Below are positions 24,188 to 38,200 of a DNA stretch of 50,874 nucleotides, piece by piece (positions within the stretch are counted from its first letter, which is position 1; each line of letters opens with the position of its first letter). The position numbers were made by a program, and so were the translations under genes. Source of the DNA: Clostridiaceae bacterium (GTDB lineage Bacteria > Bacillota > Clostridia > Saccharofermentanales > DTU023); NCBI GenBank assembly GCA_012838135.1, contig DUPV01000071.1, forward strand, positions 1-50,874. The letters run 5' to 3'. A model generated the notes under the pieces. The model was not told the origin of the DNA and searched no databases. It saw only the letters and a program-made list of their open reading frames with translations.

Positions 24188-25378
24188 GTGCGGCGCCTGG
24201 TATTGTTATTGGTTGTTCTATTATTAATGATGATGTACCGAGTAGAGGCGAGTGCGGAAGCAGCGCATGATTTGTCATTTGATGAAAATCAACAGTTTAA
24301 GATCTTAATTGTGGCAGATACACAGGACACAGCTCAGCCACAGCAAGCAATGCTGAGGCTGCTTAATTCTGCTTTAGACGTTGCGGATCCGGATTTAGTT
24401 GTTTTTTTGGGTGATATGATCCACGGATCTTCAACACCGGGAGTGGATAATGTTAAAAAAGCTATTGATGCAATAATTCAACCTGTGGTGCAGCGCGGAA
24501 TTCCATTTGCGTTGGTATTCGGGAATCATGACTATGAATCCGGCGTCAGTAATGAAGAACAACTCCAAATATACCAATCATATCCCGGATGTTTAGCTAT
24601 TGAAGGGGAAGAAATGCCGGGAACCGGAAATTATACTTTGCTGATTGATAATCCGCTTATTCCGGAAAGCCCTCTGATTCTCTGGTTTTTGGATAGCGGT
24701 ACATATGCTGAACCCGGACGAGGAAAATATGGCTATGTAACTGAAGAACAAAATGAATGGATGCTTCGTTCAAATAATGAATTCCTGGCTCGTTACAAAT
24801 CCCCTGTTTCGTATGTGTTTCAACATATTCCTGTACCTCAGGTTTATGAAATGATTACCGAAGTTCCTTTTGGAACAAAGGGATCCGTAACTCAATATGG
24901 ATCAAATTTTTTAAAAAAGTGGTATATACCAAATCCGGATTATATATGGGCAGGAAATTTGGGAGAAGGTCCCTGTTCTTCCGAGTACGATAGCGGAGAG
25001 TTTTCTGCATGGAAATCAATGGGTGTAAAAGCTGCATTTTTTGGACATGATCATCTAAATGATTACTGTGGCACAATCGAAGGCATCGATCTGATCACTA
25101 CTGCCGGAATCGGCTTTTATATGTATGGACGCGGAGACGAGCATGGTGCCAGATTATTAACATTGTATGCAGACCGACCCTCCGAATATGATACAAAAAT
25201 GCTTTATTATCGTGATATTGTTTCGGAACCTTTGCCCGGTTTATTGGTTCCTTGGCTGGGTGTTCTATTTCAGCAACGCCTCTTAATTGTATCAGGTTCA
25301 TTATTGTTGTTGATTGTGTCGATAATCTTGATTATCCGTCGCATTAAGAAAAGAAAGAAAAAGCATGAGGATGTTTGA
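24188..25378 (+). CDS. Membrane-anchored metallophosphoesterase
   Basis: A calcineurin-like phosphoesterase that should act outside the membrane. I start it at GTG 24188 (396 aa), seven bases after AAGGAGG; an in-frame TTG at 24167 precedes that site. The N-terminal 20 residues are a signal sequence. Metal-binding motifs appear in order: 'LIVADTQDT', 'FLGDMIHGS' (GD), 'VFGNHDYES' (GNHD), 'VFQHIPVPQ' and 'FFGHDHLND' (GHDH), as in Dcr2/PhoD-like enzymes. Near residue 365 a single membrane helix and a basic tail (RRIKKRKKKH) anchor it with the enzyme outside. The small lipoprotein gene follows after 39 bases, probably in the same operon. The substrate is unknown. Confidence 0.88.
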   Translation: MRRLVLLLVVLLLMMMYRVEASAEAAHDLSFDENQQFKILIVADTQDTAQPQQAMLRLLNSALDVADPDLVVFLGDMIHGSSTPGVDNVKKAIDAIIQPVVQRGIPFALVFGNHDYESGVSNEEQLQIYQSYPGCLAIEGEEMPGTGNYTLLIDNPLIPESPLILWFLDSGTYAEPGRGKYGYVTEEQNEWMLRSNNEFLARYKSPVSYVFQHIPVPQVYEMITEVPFGTKGSVTQYGSNFLKKWYIPNPDYIWAGNLGEGPCSSEYDSGEFSAWKSMGVKAAFFGHDHLNDYCGTIEGIDLITTAGIGFYMYGRGDEHGARLLTLYADRPSEYDTKMLYYRDIVSEPLPGLLVPWLGVLFQQRLLIVSGSLLLLIVSIILIIRRIKKRKKKHEDV

Positions 25379-25417
25379 TCGGTTTAACTGTTTTAGAAAT
25401 AAGTTGAGGAGCTCGCT

Positions 25418-25999
25418 ATGAAACCGTTATATTTTATCCTTGTACTCGTTGTAATATTATTTTTGTCTTCTTGTGCATTTATATCACATAAGGGATTAAT
25501 TGATAAAATTAATCAGGCAAAAGAAGAAACCGAAACGACTGAGCCTGAATTGTGTGGCGGAGTTACCGATCGATCAGACGATGATGCTCCTAAGGTGATC
25601 ATATCAAAGGATATAACTTCTTTTGATACGTATTTTGTGTATGCTGATGAGTCCGGCTCTTATTCGCACTATGAATTCAACGCAAAACAACAGGCTGACG
25701 GAAGTGTAGAACTCACTGAGGGATACGGTGAGTGGGCATCTAAAGTCACCGTCGGTCCGGAGTTTTTGATAAGTTTGCAAGAGATCATAGATAAACACAA
25801 GTTAGCAAGCCTAAACGGTGTATACAGAGTGACCTCCGGTTTGCCTTTTGAATATGGCCCCTGCAGTCTTCTCTGCAAGTACGAATCCGGCGAATCAATC
25901 TCTTTTTCTGAAGACGGCAATCCTCACAGTGAGTGGATGGGGGATATCACGGAGCTCTTTTTGGCTGAGTTTCCTGCAGATGATGAGACGGATGACTAG
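25418..25999 (+). CDS. Small lipoprotein of unknown function
   Basis: A 193-residue protein with a clear lipoprotein signal (hydrophobic core ending in FLSSC) and a mostly acidic mature part, including a Glu/Thr linker and an acidic end (PADDETDD). No family is recognised. The body has alternating hydrophobic strands ('DTYFVYADESGSYSHYEF'), suggesting a beta-rich domain. GAGG precedes the ATG. It likely shares a transcript with the membrane phosphoesterase upstream. Confidence 0.75.
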   Translation: MKPLYFILVLVVILFLSSCAFISHKGLIDKINQAKEETETTEPELCGGVTDRSDDDAPKVIISKDITSFDTYFVYADESGSYSHYEFNAKQQADGSVELTEGYGEWASKVTVGPEFLISLQEIIDKHKLASLNGVYRVTSGLPFEYGPCSLLCKYESGESISFSEDGNPHSEWMGDITELFLAEFPADDETDD

Positions 26000-26177
26000 C
26001 TTGCCAAATCCGGTAATATGAAAATTCTGTCAAATAATATGAAATCATTATAAACTTGCATAAGTTTTGTAACAGCTTCGTAACGGAGTTCGAGGCTGAA
26101 TTAACGAATAAACGGTTGAAAGTATATAAAAAATTATGTAAGCTGATATTCTATAGTAATGTGTTAACCTAATATCA

Positions 26178-26225
26178 TAATAAGCAATAAATAAATATCT
26201 GTAATAAGCAATAAATAAATATCTG
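26178..26225 (+). repeat. Two perfect 24-bp tandem copies upstream of the giant surface protein
   Basis: The unit TAATAAGCAATAAATAAATATCTG occurs at 26178-26201 and again at 26202-26225, followed by a partial third copy (TAATAAATAA). It lies 56 bases before the start of the giant gene, in a 281-bp AT-rich gap. Copy number here could change by slippage and alter promoter or leader spacing. Confidence 0.85.
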
Positions 26226-26280
26226 TAATAAATAATATGTAAATGTATTTCGTAATGAAATATTATTAAGGTGTGGTTAA

Positions 26281-29200
26281 ATGAGGAAATTAAATTTTAA
26301 AATTGAGAATAATTCACTAAAATGGTTTGTAGCTCTCTTGTTAATAGGAGTTATAATCTTGGTTAGTTTGCCAAAGAAGGTAGAAGCAAGCTCCTACCAG
26401 ACAAATTTCGACTGGGATAATGCAGAAGAGGTTCAGCATGAATGGCCTCTTGATCCGAGTTTGACCACCAAGACCCGTGCGGGGATCGGGACGGCCGGTT
26501 TTTCCTATCGGAATTTTTATTATAACGATCAGGGGAGACTTGTATTGGAAATTGATTTGAGTATTTTCCCCGACGCAGCTAATAACGAGACTTCAAATTA
26601 CAGGACCTTTAGAGCCCAATGGCAATATGCCAATATTTTCATTGATCCTGACTTAGCAAGCAAGGTAGACGAGTCTGCGAGTTTTTTCCAGATGTCCTAT
26701 CCTGCAGAGGCTTTTCCTTCGGCACAGACACAAAGGCTTTTGAGTAATGCGACGCATCCTGAAGGGCCCAATATCTACAAGCTAAATGTAAGTGACGTGT
26801 ATCCGAATATACTAACACTTTCCAACGACTATATGTCTTCTAAACTCTACTTGGTTTTAAAAAGCGGCGTTGCCAGAGACCAACTAAATCAGGACTATGC
26901 CTTGGAATTACGCTATACCAACGACAACGGCCACGTTTATAACCAAAAGGGATCTCAGGACAAGCAGGTTCTGGGGGATTACACCGGTTATCCTTCTACC
27001 CCGGCCCTGCCGACTTATGATGTCAGTGTCAATAATGACGATGTAACCCTAAAGACCATTGCTCCCTTTCAAACGGCCTCTATGCCGGGCACCATACCTA
27101 ATCCGATCCTACCACCGAATATGATGCGGACAGTGGGGCAATCGGTTATTTATGATAATGTACAAGGTAAGCTCCATGTTTACTATAAGGAGGCTCCCAA
27201 TCATTATATTCGTGGCAGCTATGCGGATAATGGGTACTTTTTATCTTCGTGGATAGGGATCCGTCAAGTTATGGATTCCAGGATTTTTGATGCTCTGAAG
27301 CCAGATGAAAATGATGTTGTGGGCCAGATGATCATGCTTGACATGAATGGTAACTCATGGGGATCAAACAGACCACAAAATATCAAAAAGAGCGAATTTT
27401 CCTATAACCCAGCTACCAATGATGTAGGTACCCGTTCTTATATGATGGTTCCCCAAGGTTTTAAGACTGGCGTAGGGGAAAAAGCCATTGCTCCTGGCGG
27501 AAACCTCAAAAACGTCTATCTTCATGGCTGGAGGAAGGAGGCTGACTATGTCCGTTTTATTTACAATGTTGACAAGAATAAGATGGATGATCTGTTTAAA
27601 ACGGCAAACAGTTCGACTTTTAGTATTTCGACCTCCTATATTACCGACCGACCAGGGGAAACCACTCAGACGGAATATCGTTTAGAAGCTAGTCAAAATA
27701 TTGACATTCCCAAGGGAGCCCAAATAGTTTTTGGATTACCCAAAGTTACAAGGTCTGTTTTTAAAGCCGGCTTAGGCAATAACTATGAACGTATTATCGG
27801 AAACTTGGAAACCAGACGACATGGAGACATGAACATAGGTGGTGTAGATCCTAGCGATTTTGGCGATGCTTATACAGTTGCACCCTATTTCGGTACTGAA
27901 GGCGGCCATGTCTTAACAGTTGAAACAGGCCTGAGGGTTCTTTCTGGAGATAGTATCAGTCTGACAGTGTTTGATGCCAATCCTCCGGAAACGGTTAAAA
28001 TGACAGTTTCTACAGGAATCGATGAGGCAGATAAAGTAAATTATTTACTAACTAAACACAAAACAGACGAAAATAAAATCTACACCATGCCCAATGCCAA
28101 TGTCCGCTCGGGGCTCATTATCAACCGTAGTGCCAATACGCCCCATATCAATGAATTCTTTACGGACTCCACGTCTATAAGCGGCCATAGCAAATATGCC
28201 GAAGCTCTTGTTTCAGCAAGAGAAGCCAAGGCAGATCCAAAGACGGAAGAAGTTTTCAAGGAAGCCTTTTCAGCTACAACCATTGAAGACTTTACAGCTG
28301 AAGGAGACGAAACCACCTATACCGGGGACAATGGTGGTTATTTCTTTACCCTGGATGTTCCTGCAGAAGTCCAGCTAAAAAAAGACATGGCCATAAAATT
28401 TTCCAATGCGGCACCGGGCTATTTCCGATCTCTTCCTTCCATCTATCGGGCCCAGGCCAAGGTGACCTTTGATAAAAATAGCGGCTCCGGAGAGGCGGTA
28501 GAGCGAATCGTTCCCATCAACCAAAAGGATTATAAAGATGCACATTATGTACCCAACGGCTTTGAAGGAGAAAATATCCTATGGCTGGATGCAAACGGAA
28601 ATGCTGCTCAAGCTACTGATAGCGTAAAGTATTTTTCTGACTATGAAGGTAAGCCTATTACGAATCTTGCAAGCACTGCTCATACAAACAGACTCTTTTA
28701 TGCAAAAGAAGAGGATACTGATAAACCCACTCGTGAAGGTTATACCTTCCTGGGCTGGTCAACCAAGCAAGTTGAGTCTATGTCTAAGTCTGACTTTGAT
28801 AACATGGCGGAATTGACAGATGTTGCGAACTGGGATGATGAAACAAATAACTATAAATTCACCGCAACTTCCCCTGTAGACAAAAGCAGGACGGTTTATG
28901 CGGTCTGGGAGAAAAATCTAGATACAATTAAGATCGTTCTCCATGCTAACAATGGTGGAGAAGATATTACCCACACTGTAGAATTACCCCTTGCCAGTAT
29001 TTCCAATGGATCTACCGGAGAATTGACAGCTTATTTAAAAGAATCAGGAAATGTCCTTTTTGATAAAGGATTTAAGAAAGAGGATTCAGAAGGTAAGCAG
29101 ACAGGTTACTTTGTCGGTTGGTCTAAAGGCGAGACGGTTGCTGATAACGTTCAGGTTCATCAGCTTTACACCAACGGATCCAAGGTTCAATTGGTTAATG

Positions 29201-32200
29201 AAGGTCTTCAACTTCAATTAAATGAAGAGCCTAAGGACCCGGTTGATCATGATAATCCATGGAATACAGTTGCAACTAACCTGGTTAATAATAACGGAAC
29301 AGCAACTATTGATCTCTATGCCCAATATAAGCCTTTGCTCAAAATGACGGCGACCAAAGGCTGGTACCCTATAGGTGAAAAGGATGAGTATACACAAAAT
29401 CCGGCAGGATATAACAGACCTTCCGACGATCCTCCGCATTTCACCAACTCCAATGTGGCCATGGTTCTTTTAAGGACCACTGAGGGCAAGACCCTGGATC
29501 CCGATGAGTATGAGATTATTAACGGCTTTTATAGTGCCGGTAAGGATGGTCAAGAGTGGACCTGGGCAGACCAGGAGGGACATGATGCCAATGGACGAAA
29601 ATACTCCTATCTGATGACGGAGTTTTCTGCCCAGCAACCCGGTGCACACACAGAGCAAGAGATTATTGACCATTTTAACAACAAGAGAACCTGGGCTTCC
29701 ATGTATATTACCATGATTGGTCAGAGCGATCTTCTGTCAAAGTATACAGCGATCAGTCTAAAAGCTGGAGATACGGTAAGGTCTTATTTGGCAGTTACGA
29801 CCAGTAATCAGCCTGAAGCAGCATCCAAACAATTTGTAAATTCTACTGTGCCTCTTGCTTTTCATTTGAAAAACTTTGAGATTAAGGTCGAAGTGCCAAA
29901 TATTCATAGGATTCAAGAAAACCATACAGAGATTGTAATTGACAGCCCACTCAATAGTGAGGTTAGGTATCTCTATTTGAAGCTTCCCGGATCTGCTGAT
30001 CCTATTCTCTTTAGAAAACAGGATAATAATGCATGGATTCCGGATGGTACAACGAATATAAAAATGATAGAAGAGGGTGGTAAACTGACCATCTCTTCTA
30101 ATACAAGCACTCCTTTAAGCTTTACAAAAGGTCAGAAAATATATGCCGCTTTCAAAATATATAACCCGGGAGACCAATCTGACTTGGAATATGCTGCAAA
30201 AACAGTTGAAGCGTATGATCCTCTTGACCAATTGGTAGAAGTCAAGCAAGAGCCCCATACCAAGGATGAAAATGGCCTTATTACCCATAATGTAATTACT
30301 GCCAAGATTCCGGCGGGGTCCTATGCAGGAGCTGACTATACTCTTGGTTATATGGCAGAAGGTGTTTTCAAAGTGGTAACAGACGGGGTAACGGATAATG
30401 AAGGAAATCCGATTACCGTAAAACCTGATCCGACTGAAAAGTTAACCTTTAATGTGCCTGCAGGAAAGTTAGAAGAGGGGAAAACTTATATTATTCGTGG
30501 TATAGATTCTGCGGACAATCATTCACCAAGTGATACCGGTGTTCCGGCCTTAGATTTAACTGCACCTGCAATTACTGCAGCGGATTTTACAATTAAAACC
30601 GGTGATTTAATTGGCGACACCCAAGGTCAAGTCACAACAACTGATGCTTCTAGTGTAAGCCTCAGCTATAGTGTTAAAAAGGGTGGAGCGGTTGCTGGTT
30701 TACCTGATGGTATTTTCTTTGATCCGCTTACCGGAAAATTCTCAGGTAAGACAGCAGATATCCTTGCTCCAAGTCTGGTAGGTGTATATACCATTACTAT
30801 TAGTGCGAAAGATATCTACGGAAATGTTTCGAGCAGGGATATTACCCTGACTATTGAACAGAAAGAGACTACAGCAGCTATTACGAGGATTACTCAAAAT
30901 ACCAATGATGCTCAGGGAAATGTTTCTCTGACCGTCCAAGGTCTAAAAGGTGCCACCATTAAGCTTTACAGTGAGGATGGAGGAAGCTTTACTGAAATTG
31001 ACATTCCCGGAACCAGCGGTTCTAAGATTATAAAAAATGACGGGACCATAGACATCACGATATCTCAAGCGGATGTCAGCCGTTTTAATGGCAAAAAAGT
31101 TTATATTACACAACAGAAGCTAAATGAATTAGAGTCGGATAAGACTGATTCAACGAAAGTAACTGAAGATCGCGCAGAAAATAAACAAATTTCAATCGGA
31201 GGAGCTATTGTCATTGACAATATTCCACCCACCCCCTTGCAAATGGTTCAACCCAAAGAAAAATCAACAACCTTAAAGATAACCAATCTTTCTGCTGATG
31301 AAAACACATCAGATGTAAAAGACATTGATCGAATTGATCTAAAGATTGGAGACAATCTCAACTGTACCATTGTGCGTAAATATGATGAAAATGGTAATTC
31401 AACGAATACGTGGCTGTGTAATACGAGAGAATTTTATGAAGGAGTAGAAGAAGTCGAAGTTGTAGTTGATCCTAATACCGGAGAAACTGAAACAAGGCAA
31501 GTAGGGATATTGAACTATACCCTGCCGCCGGGATCCATTTTTGTGGCAGGCCAAAGTGTACAGGCAAAATATTATGACTACTTGGGTAATGTTTCGACTC
31601 CTGTTAGCACCAGTGTTCTTAAATTGCCCGAGCCCATAGCCCCCTACGATATGACGGCTATGAACGACAGCGTAGCCCATCCCGGTAATACGGTGATTAA
31701 AGGCAAAGCTGATCCGGGAGCACAGGTTTCCATAACTGTTGGTACATCAACATATTCAATGATTGCTAATGATATGGGAGACTTTACTCTTACGATTCCA
31801 AAACAAGCTGCCGGTACGGAACTCACTGTGACATCGACCTTGAATGGCTATGAAGCAGACGGAACAGTGATTGTTAAAGATAAGGTTGTCAGTGCAGAAC
31901 CTGAGATAGAAGATCCGGATAACCCCGGTCAGCCAATCACAGATCCGGCCTATGTGGAAGTAGACTTTGATAAGGGAGCCAAAGGAAACTTTACAGCGGG
32001 CTCAACGACCAAATACTGGGTCCTAAAAGATCAAACAGTCATATTAACAGCACCGGGTATCGATTCAAATCCGGGATGGCCATTTACAGGTTGGGATCCT
32101 GCTGTCGAGACACGCAGCTATAGCGAAAACACCACCCATACAGCCCAATACGGCTTCAACGGTGGCGATGTAGTGGCTCAAACACAAGCTGGTGAGGAAA

Positions 32201-35200
32201 ACAAACCGGATGTACCGGAAAACTATGTAGAGGTTAAATTCTTACCGGGTGACCATGGTAGTATAACCGGTACAAGCATTTACTGGGTAAATCCGGCAAA
32301 AGAAGTGACTTTACCGCAACCGAGTGGAACAGTTGATCAAGACTATAAATTCACAGGCTGGGATAAGGAATTAACAGACATCTTTACAGCACCAAAAACA
32401 GAAATCACAGCCCAATATAAGAAAAAAGTTCTTACAGATGTAACAACTGATGAAGACTATGTCAAAGTAGACTTCAGTGCAGGTGACCATGGAAGCCTTG
32501 CAGAAACCAAGGAATACTGGGTGCTAATAGGTGAAGCAGTAAACTTAACTGCACCAGGCATCAATCCAAATACAGGCTGGGAACTTGCAAGTTGGAATCC
32601 TGCCGTCGAGACACGCAGCTATGATGGACCTACCACTCATATAGCCCGATATACCTATATTGGAGACAAGGTCGTAGGCCAAATAGGCGAAACCGAACCC
32701 GATGTACCGGATAATTTTGTAAGGGTAGAATTTAAAGATGGCGCACATGGAACAATCGATCCGGACCAAACAAAAATCTACTGGGTTGATCCAACAGAAC
32801 CAGTCACTCTAGGGGAACCTAGTGTAAGTGCAGATGAAGCTTATAAGTTTACAGGTTGGGATGGACTACTGACTGCGCAGTTTACAGCAGTAGAAGGAAC
32901 AGAAATCACAGCCCAATACAAGGAAAAAGTGGTTACAAGTGATCCTTCCGATAGTGATTATGTCAAAGTAGACTTTACTAAAGGAAGCGGGCAAGATTTT
33001 GCAGCTGGTTCAACGACAGCATTCTGGGTCTTAAGAAATGAGGTCGTAAGTCTAACACCACCCGTGGCTGTTCCTCAAAAGGATTGGTTCTTTGCACAGT
33101 GGTATCCAGCAATAGAGACAATCTATAATACAGACAAAACTCATGAAGCTAAGTATTTGTATAAACAAGAAGGTGTGGTTGCCCAAACAGGCAATATTGA
33201 CCCTACAACAGTATTAGAGTTAGGCTATAAAACAATAAAGTTTACAACTGATGAAATAAAAGGCACCTTAACTGGTATTAGCACCTACTGGGTCGATCCA
33301 ACTAAAGAGGTATTTTTACTAGCACCCAGTGTAACAGCCAATGCCGATTACAAGTTTATTGACTGGAATCCGGCAGTACCAACCGAAAAAACAACCTATC
33401 TTGACGATGAAACTTATAAAGCCCAATATAAGAAAAAAGTCGTGACAGCTAATCCGGGTGATACAGCTTATGTTAAAGTAGACTTTAGTGCAGGTGCACA
33501 TGGAAGTCTTGCAGAGGGTGCAACCAAGGAATACTGGGTCTTGAAAAATGAAATAGTTAGCCTGACTGCACCGACCGGAACATCAAATCAAGGTTGGATC
33601 TTTACAGGCTGGGATTCAGACCTAACAAGACAATTTACAGAAGAAACAAATAAAATTACAGCCCAATATACCTATACCGGAGGGGATCTTGTCCCTCAAA
33701 TAGGTGGAGCAAAACCTGATCTACCGAATGATTTTGTAAAAGTCGATTTTGCTACTGATGCAAAGGGTAGTCTAACAGGTACGACCATCTATTGGGTTAA
33801 GTCGGGTGCGACAGTAAGTATACCGGCACCGACAGTAACAGTAACTGATAATGACTATAAGTTTACAGGTTGGACTGATCCAGTAGCGACAAGCTATAGT
33901 GAAAACACAACTCATACAGCCCAATATAAGAAAAAAGTTCTGGATTTCGCACCCGATCCGACTGATTCTGACTATGTCAGAGTAGACTTCAGTGCAGAAA
34001 CCAATGGTACAATGGCAGGTACTAGTGCTTACTGGGTCCTAAAAGAAGAAATAGTAACTGTTACACCACCAACTGTCACAGCCAATCCAGACTGGACTTT
34101 TACAGGTTGGGATTCTGTCATAGCGACAAGTTATAGTGAACCTAAAACGTATAAAGCCGAATACACCTATAAAGGACAAAATGTAGTAGGCCAAGCAGAA
34201 GGGGAAAACAAGCCTGGTGTACCTGATAGTTTTGTAAAGGTCGAATTTAAAGATGCTACAGGTGGAGCCATTGACACCGGACAAACAATTGTTTACTGGG
34301 TCAATCCGAGTATAGAAGTAACTATACCGGCACCGACTGTTACTGCAAATGATGGCTTCAAACACACAGGTTGGGATACAGGGTTAACAGCAACATTTAC
34401 AAAAGCAACTGACATCACAGCCCAATACAAGGCTTATGTTGTCAGTGATAAACCTGAAATAACAGATCCAGACACCGGCAATTCAATTACAGATCCAGCC
34501 TACGTTGAAGTAAACTTCAGTGCAGATGACAAGGGCAGCTTTGAAGTAGGTGCAACAACGACATACTGGGTCCTTAAGGGTGAAATAGTGAGCCTACCCG
34601 ATCCAAAAGCAAAATTAACTGCACACAAAGGCTACGAGTTTATAGCTTGGGATCACGGTTTCACAGCAGCATCATTTGAAATGCCAACAACCATTAAGGC
34701 TCAATACAAGTCTATTGTCACAAGGGACGATCCGGCAGATCCTGATTATGTTAAAGTCGACTTTAGTGCAGAAGGTAAGGGAAGCTTTGACCCTGCAGAC
34801 ACAACAACTTACTGGGTCCTAAAAAAGGCAGAAGTAAACCTGACAGTACCAACAGTTCAACCAAGTACAGGTTGGAAATCTACAGGTTGGAATCCTGCCG
34901 TCAAGACAAAATACGATGAAAACACAACGCATAAAGCCCATTATACCTATGAAGGTGATGATGTCGTAGGTCAACCGGGCAAAATTAAACCGGTTGTACC
35001 GGATAACTTTGTAGAGGTTAAATTCTTGCCGGGTACAAACGGAACAATTGCTGAAGACCAAACAACCATCTACTGGGTCAATCCGGAAGCAGAAGTAACC
35101 TTGACAGCACCTGATGTAAATGCAAATACAGGCTACAAACACGCAGGCTGGAATCAAGAATTAACAGCAAAATTTGCAACAGCAACCAAAATCACAGCTC

Positions 35201-38200
35201 AATATAAAGAAAAAGTTGTTACAACCGATCCAGGTGATACAGAAAACTACGTCAAAGTAGACTTTAGTGCAGGAAGCAATGGCAGCTTCGCAACCGATGC
35301 AATAACATCCTATTGGGTATTAAAGGGTGAACAAGTAACCTTAACAACTCCAAGCTTGACTGCAAAAGAAGGCTACAAGTTTGTAGGATGGGAAGGATTA
35401 ACAGATACCTTTGATAAAGCTGCAACCATCACAGCCCAATATAAGGCCTTTGTTGTTGATAAGGAACCTCAAATAGATGATCCGGAAAACCCAGGTACTC
35501 CAATCACAGATCCTGACTATGTCAAAGTAGACTTCAGTGCAGAAGGCAAGGGCAGCTTTGCTGAAGGATCGACAACAGCTTACTGGGTCTTGAAAAACAA
35601 ACTAGTAAAGATCACAGCGCCAACAGTAATAGAAAATCCCAATTGGGTCTTTACGAGATGGAATCCTGCAGTAACGATGAGCTACAATGAAGATATCACC
35701 CATAAAGCCCTATACATCTATGATGGTGATTATGCAGTAGGCCAAAAAACCGGAGAGGAGAAACCGGATGTACCAAATAACTTCGTTGAGGTTAAATTCT
35801 TACCGGGTGATAATGGGACTATTGGCACAGACCAAAAAAGTATCTACTGGGTAAATCCAACCAAATTAGTAACATTACAGGCACCAACTGTAAATGCAAA
35901 TGTTGGTTATAAGTTTACAGGCTGGGATAAAGAACGATCAGGAACCTTTGCAACAAAAACCGACATTATAGCTCAGTACGAGGACGAGGTAAAAGATACT
36001 ACAGATACACCGATCATCGACCCGGTCTTGGCTGGAGATACAGAAATAACAGGAACAGCTCCTGCCAACTCAAAGGTCACTGTCAAGGTCAACGATACAG
36101 ACTACAATGTGACTGCAAACAGTGCGGGCAAGTGGAGCATTGACCTGCCTGAAGGAAGCTCGCTGACAGTGGGTGATACCATTACAGCTAGAGCCCAGGA
36201 AGAAGGTAAAAATGCCTCTCCGGATGTCAAAGTGACGGTTAACTCTCAACCTCAAACACCGATTATCGTACCTGGTACAGTGACGATAGAACCGGAAAAA
36301 CAAAATGTAGTGGAAAGAAAAGAAATAACGGCTGTCGGAATTACAGTTCCGACTACATCAATAATAACGAAGGTAGAAATTCCTGAGAAATCAGAATTAA
36401 CCTATGATGAAGAAGCAAAACAAATTACAGGTATACCAAGAGTAGAAAACTGGAAATCAGAGGAAGAGATCCGTGTAATCGAAGTAGTTGTACAAGTAGT
36501 TGATGAAAACAACATTACAGTAACTAAAACTATAGAAATCACAGTTTACAGAGATACAGACGCTGATGGAAAAGTAGACTTCGATGATGGTATTGTCGAT
36601 CCTGAAACAGGAAAAGAACTTGTTGAAGGGGATGACGATGATGATAATGATGGAGTACTGGATAAAGATGAACTGAAAGCAAAAACCGATCCAAAAGTAT
36701 GGGATCCGAAGATTTCAGGGTCAGTCGAAACACCATTCGGAGTACAACCGCAACCTCAAGTTTACAAAGATAAGATTACCAATCTTCCGGAAAAAGCAAA
36801 GGTAACCATAATAACCGAACCTAGGGTAAATCAAGTAGGCAAAACGCAAGTTGTCCTGGAGGTGGAATTACCAAACGGTAAGGAAAAAGATCTGGAATTG
36901 TCAACCGAAGAAGAAGTAAAATTCAAAGACGGTGAGAAAATAGAAGTTATCATTCCTGTAGTAATAAAACCGACACAAGCAGACAATTATGATCCGGTAG
37001 GAAAAGAACAAGCTGTTGATATAGGACAAATGCCTGATGCTCGAGATTCAATTGCGAACTTGGGAATACTACCGACAGATGTAACGGTTACATTTGGAAA
37101 TAATATAGATACATCAATACCTGGTCGAAAGGAAGCTACAGTTGTAGTCACTTATTCAGATGGCTCAGTAGATACGTTGGTTGTAACGATTATCGTCAAT
37201 CCGAAACCAACGCAAGCTGATACATACAATCCAAAGCCTAAAGCTCAGGAAATAGAGATAGGTGGTACACCGATACCTGAAAATTCAATAGCCAATGCTG
37301 GTGAGTTACCGGCCGGAACAACATTCGTATACAAAGAAACAGTTGACACATCAACACCGGGAGACAAGGATGCTACAATAGTCGTAACTTATCCGGGTGA
37401 CGGATCTGGTGAAGAAGTTCCGGTTAAGGTGACAGTAGTTGATACAACACCAACTCCACCTGAACTACCTAAGATAACAGATGCCGAAACGTATAATCCG
37501 GTGGCTAAAGAGCAAATAGTAGAACTTGGTGGAATACCGGTACCTGAAAATTCAATAGCCAATGCTGGAGAGTTACCGGCAGGAACAACATTTACATACA
37601 AAGAAACAGTTGACACATCAACACCGGGAGACAAGTTCACTACAATAGTGGTAACTTATCCGGGTGACGGTTCTAGCGAAGAGGTTCCGGTAACAATAGT
37701 TGTAACGCCGAAACCAACCCAAGCTGATACTTATGTACCACTTCCCAAGGATCAAAAGGTTGACATAGGTGGAATACCGGAAGTTGAAGAATCAATAGGC
37801 AATATAGATGAGTTACCGGCCGGAACAACATTCGCATACAAAGGAGCTGTTGATACATCAACTGATGGAGAAAAAACAGTGACGGTAGTAGTAACCTATC
37901 CGGATAACTCAAGCGAAGAAGTTTCAGTAACAATAGTGGTAAATCCAAATCCAACTCAAGCCGAAACAATTGAACCGACTGTTCCGGACAAGATTAAAGT
38001 AAAAGACGAGAACAAGTTAACTGATGAAGAAAAAGCTGAAGTTAAAAAGAAATTTGAAGAAGCCAATAAAGACAAGTTCCCGGCAGGCACCAAGTTAGAG
38101 GTTTCTGACAACGGAGACATAACAATCACCTATCCGGATGGAAGCGAAGATACCATTTTGGGTGAAAAGTTAGTGAAAGAAAAAGATCCTGGTAAACCGG

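Noticed and set aside
29218-38000. Many minus-strand open frames opposite the giant surface protein
   Set aside because: They follow the codon bias of the repetitive plus-strand gene, lack start signals and resemble no families.
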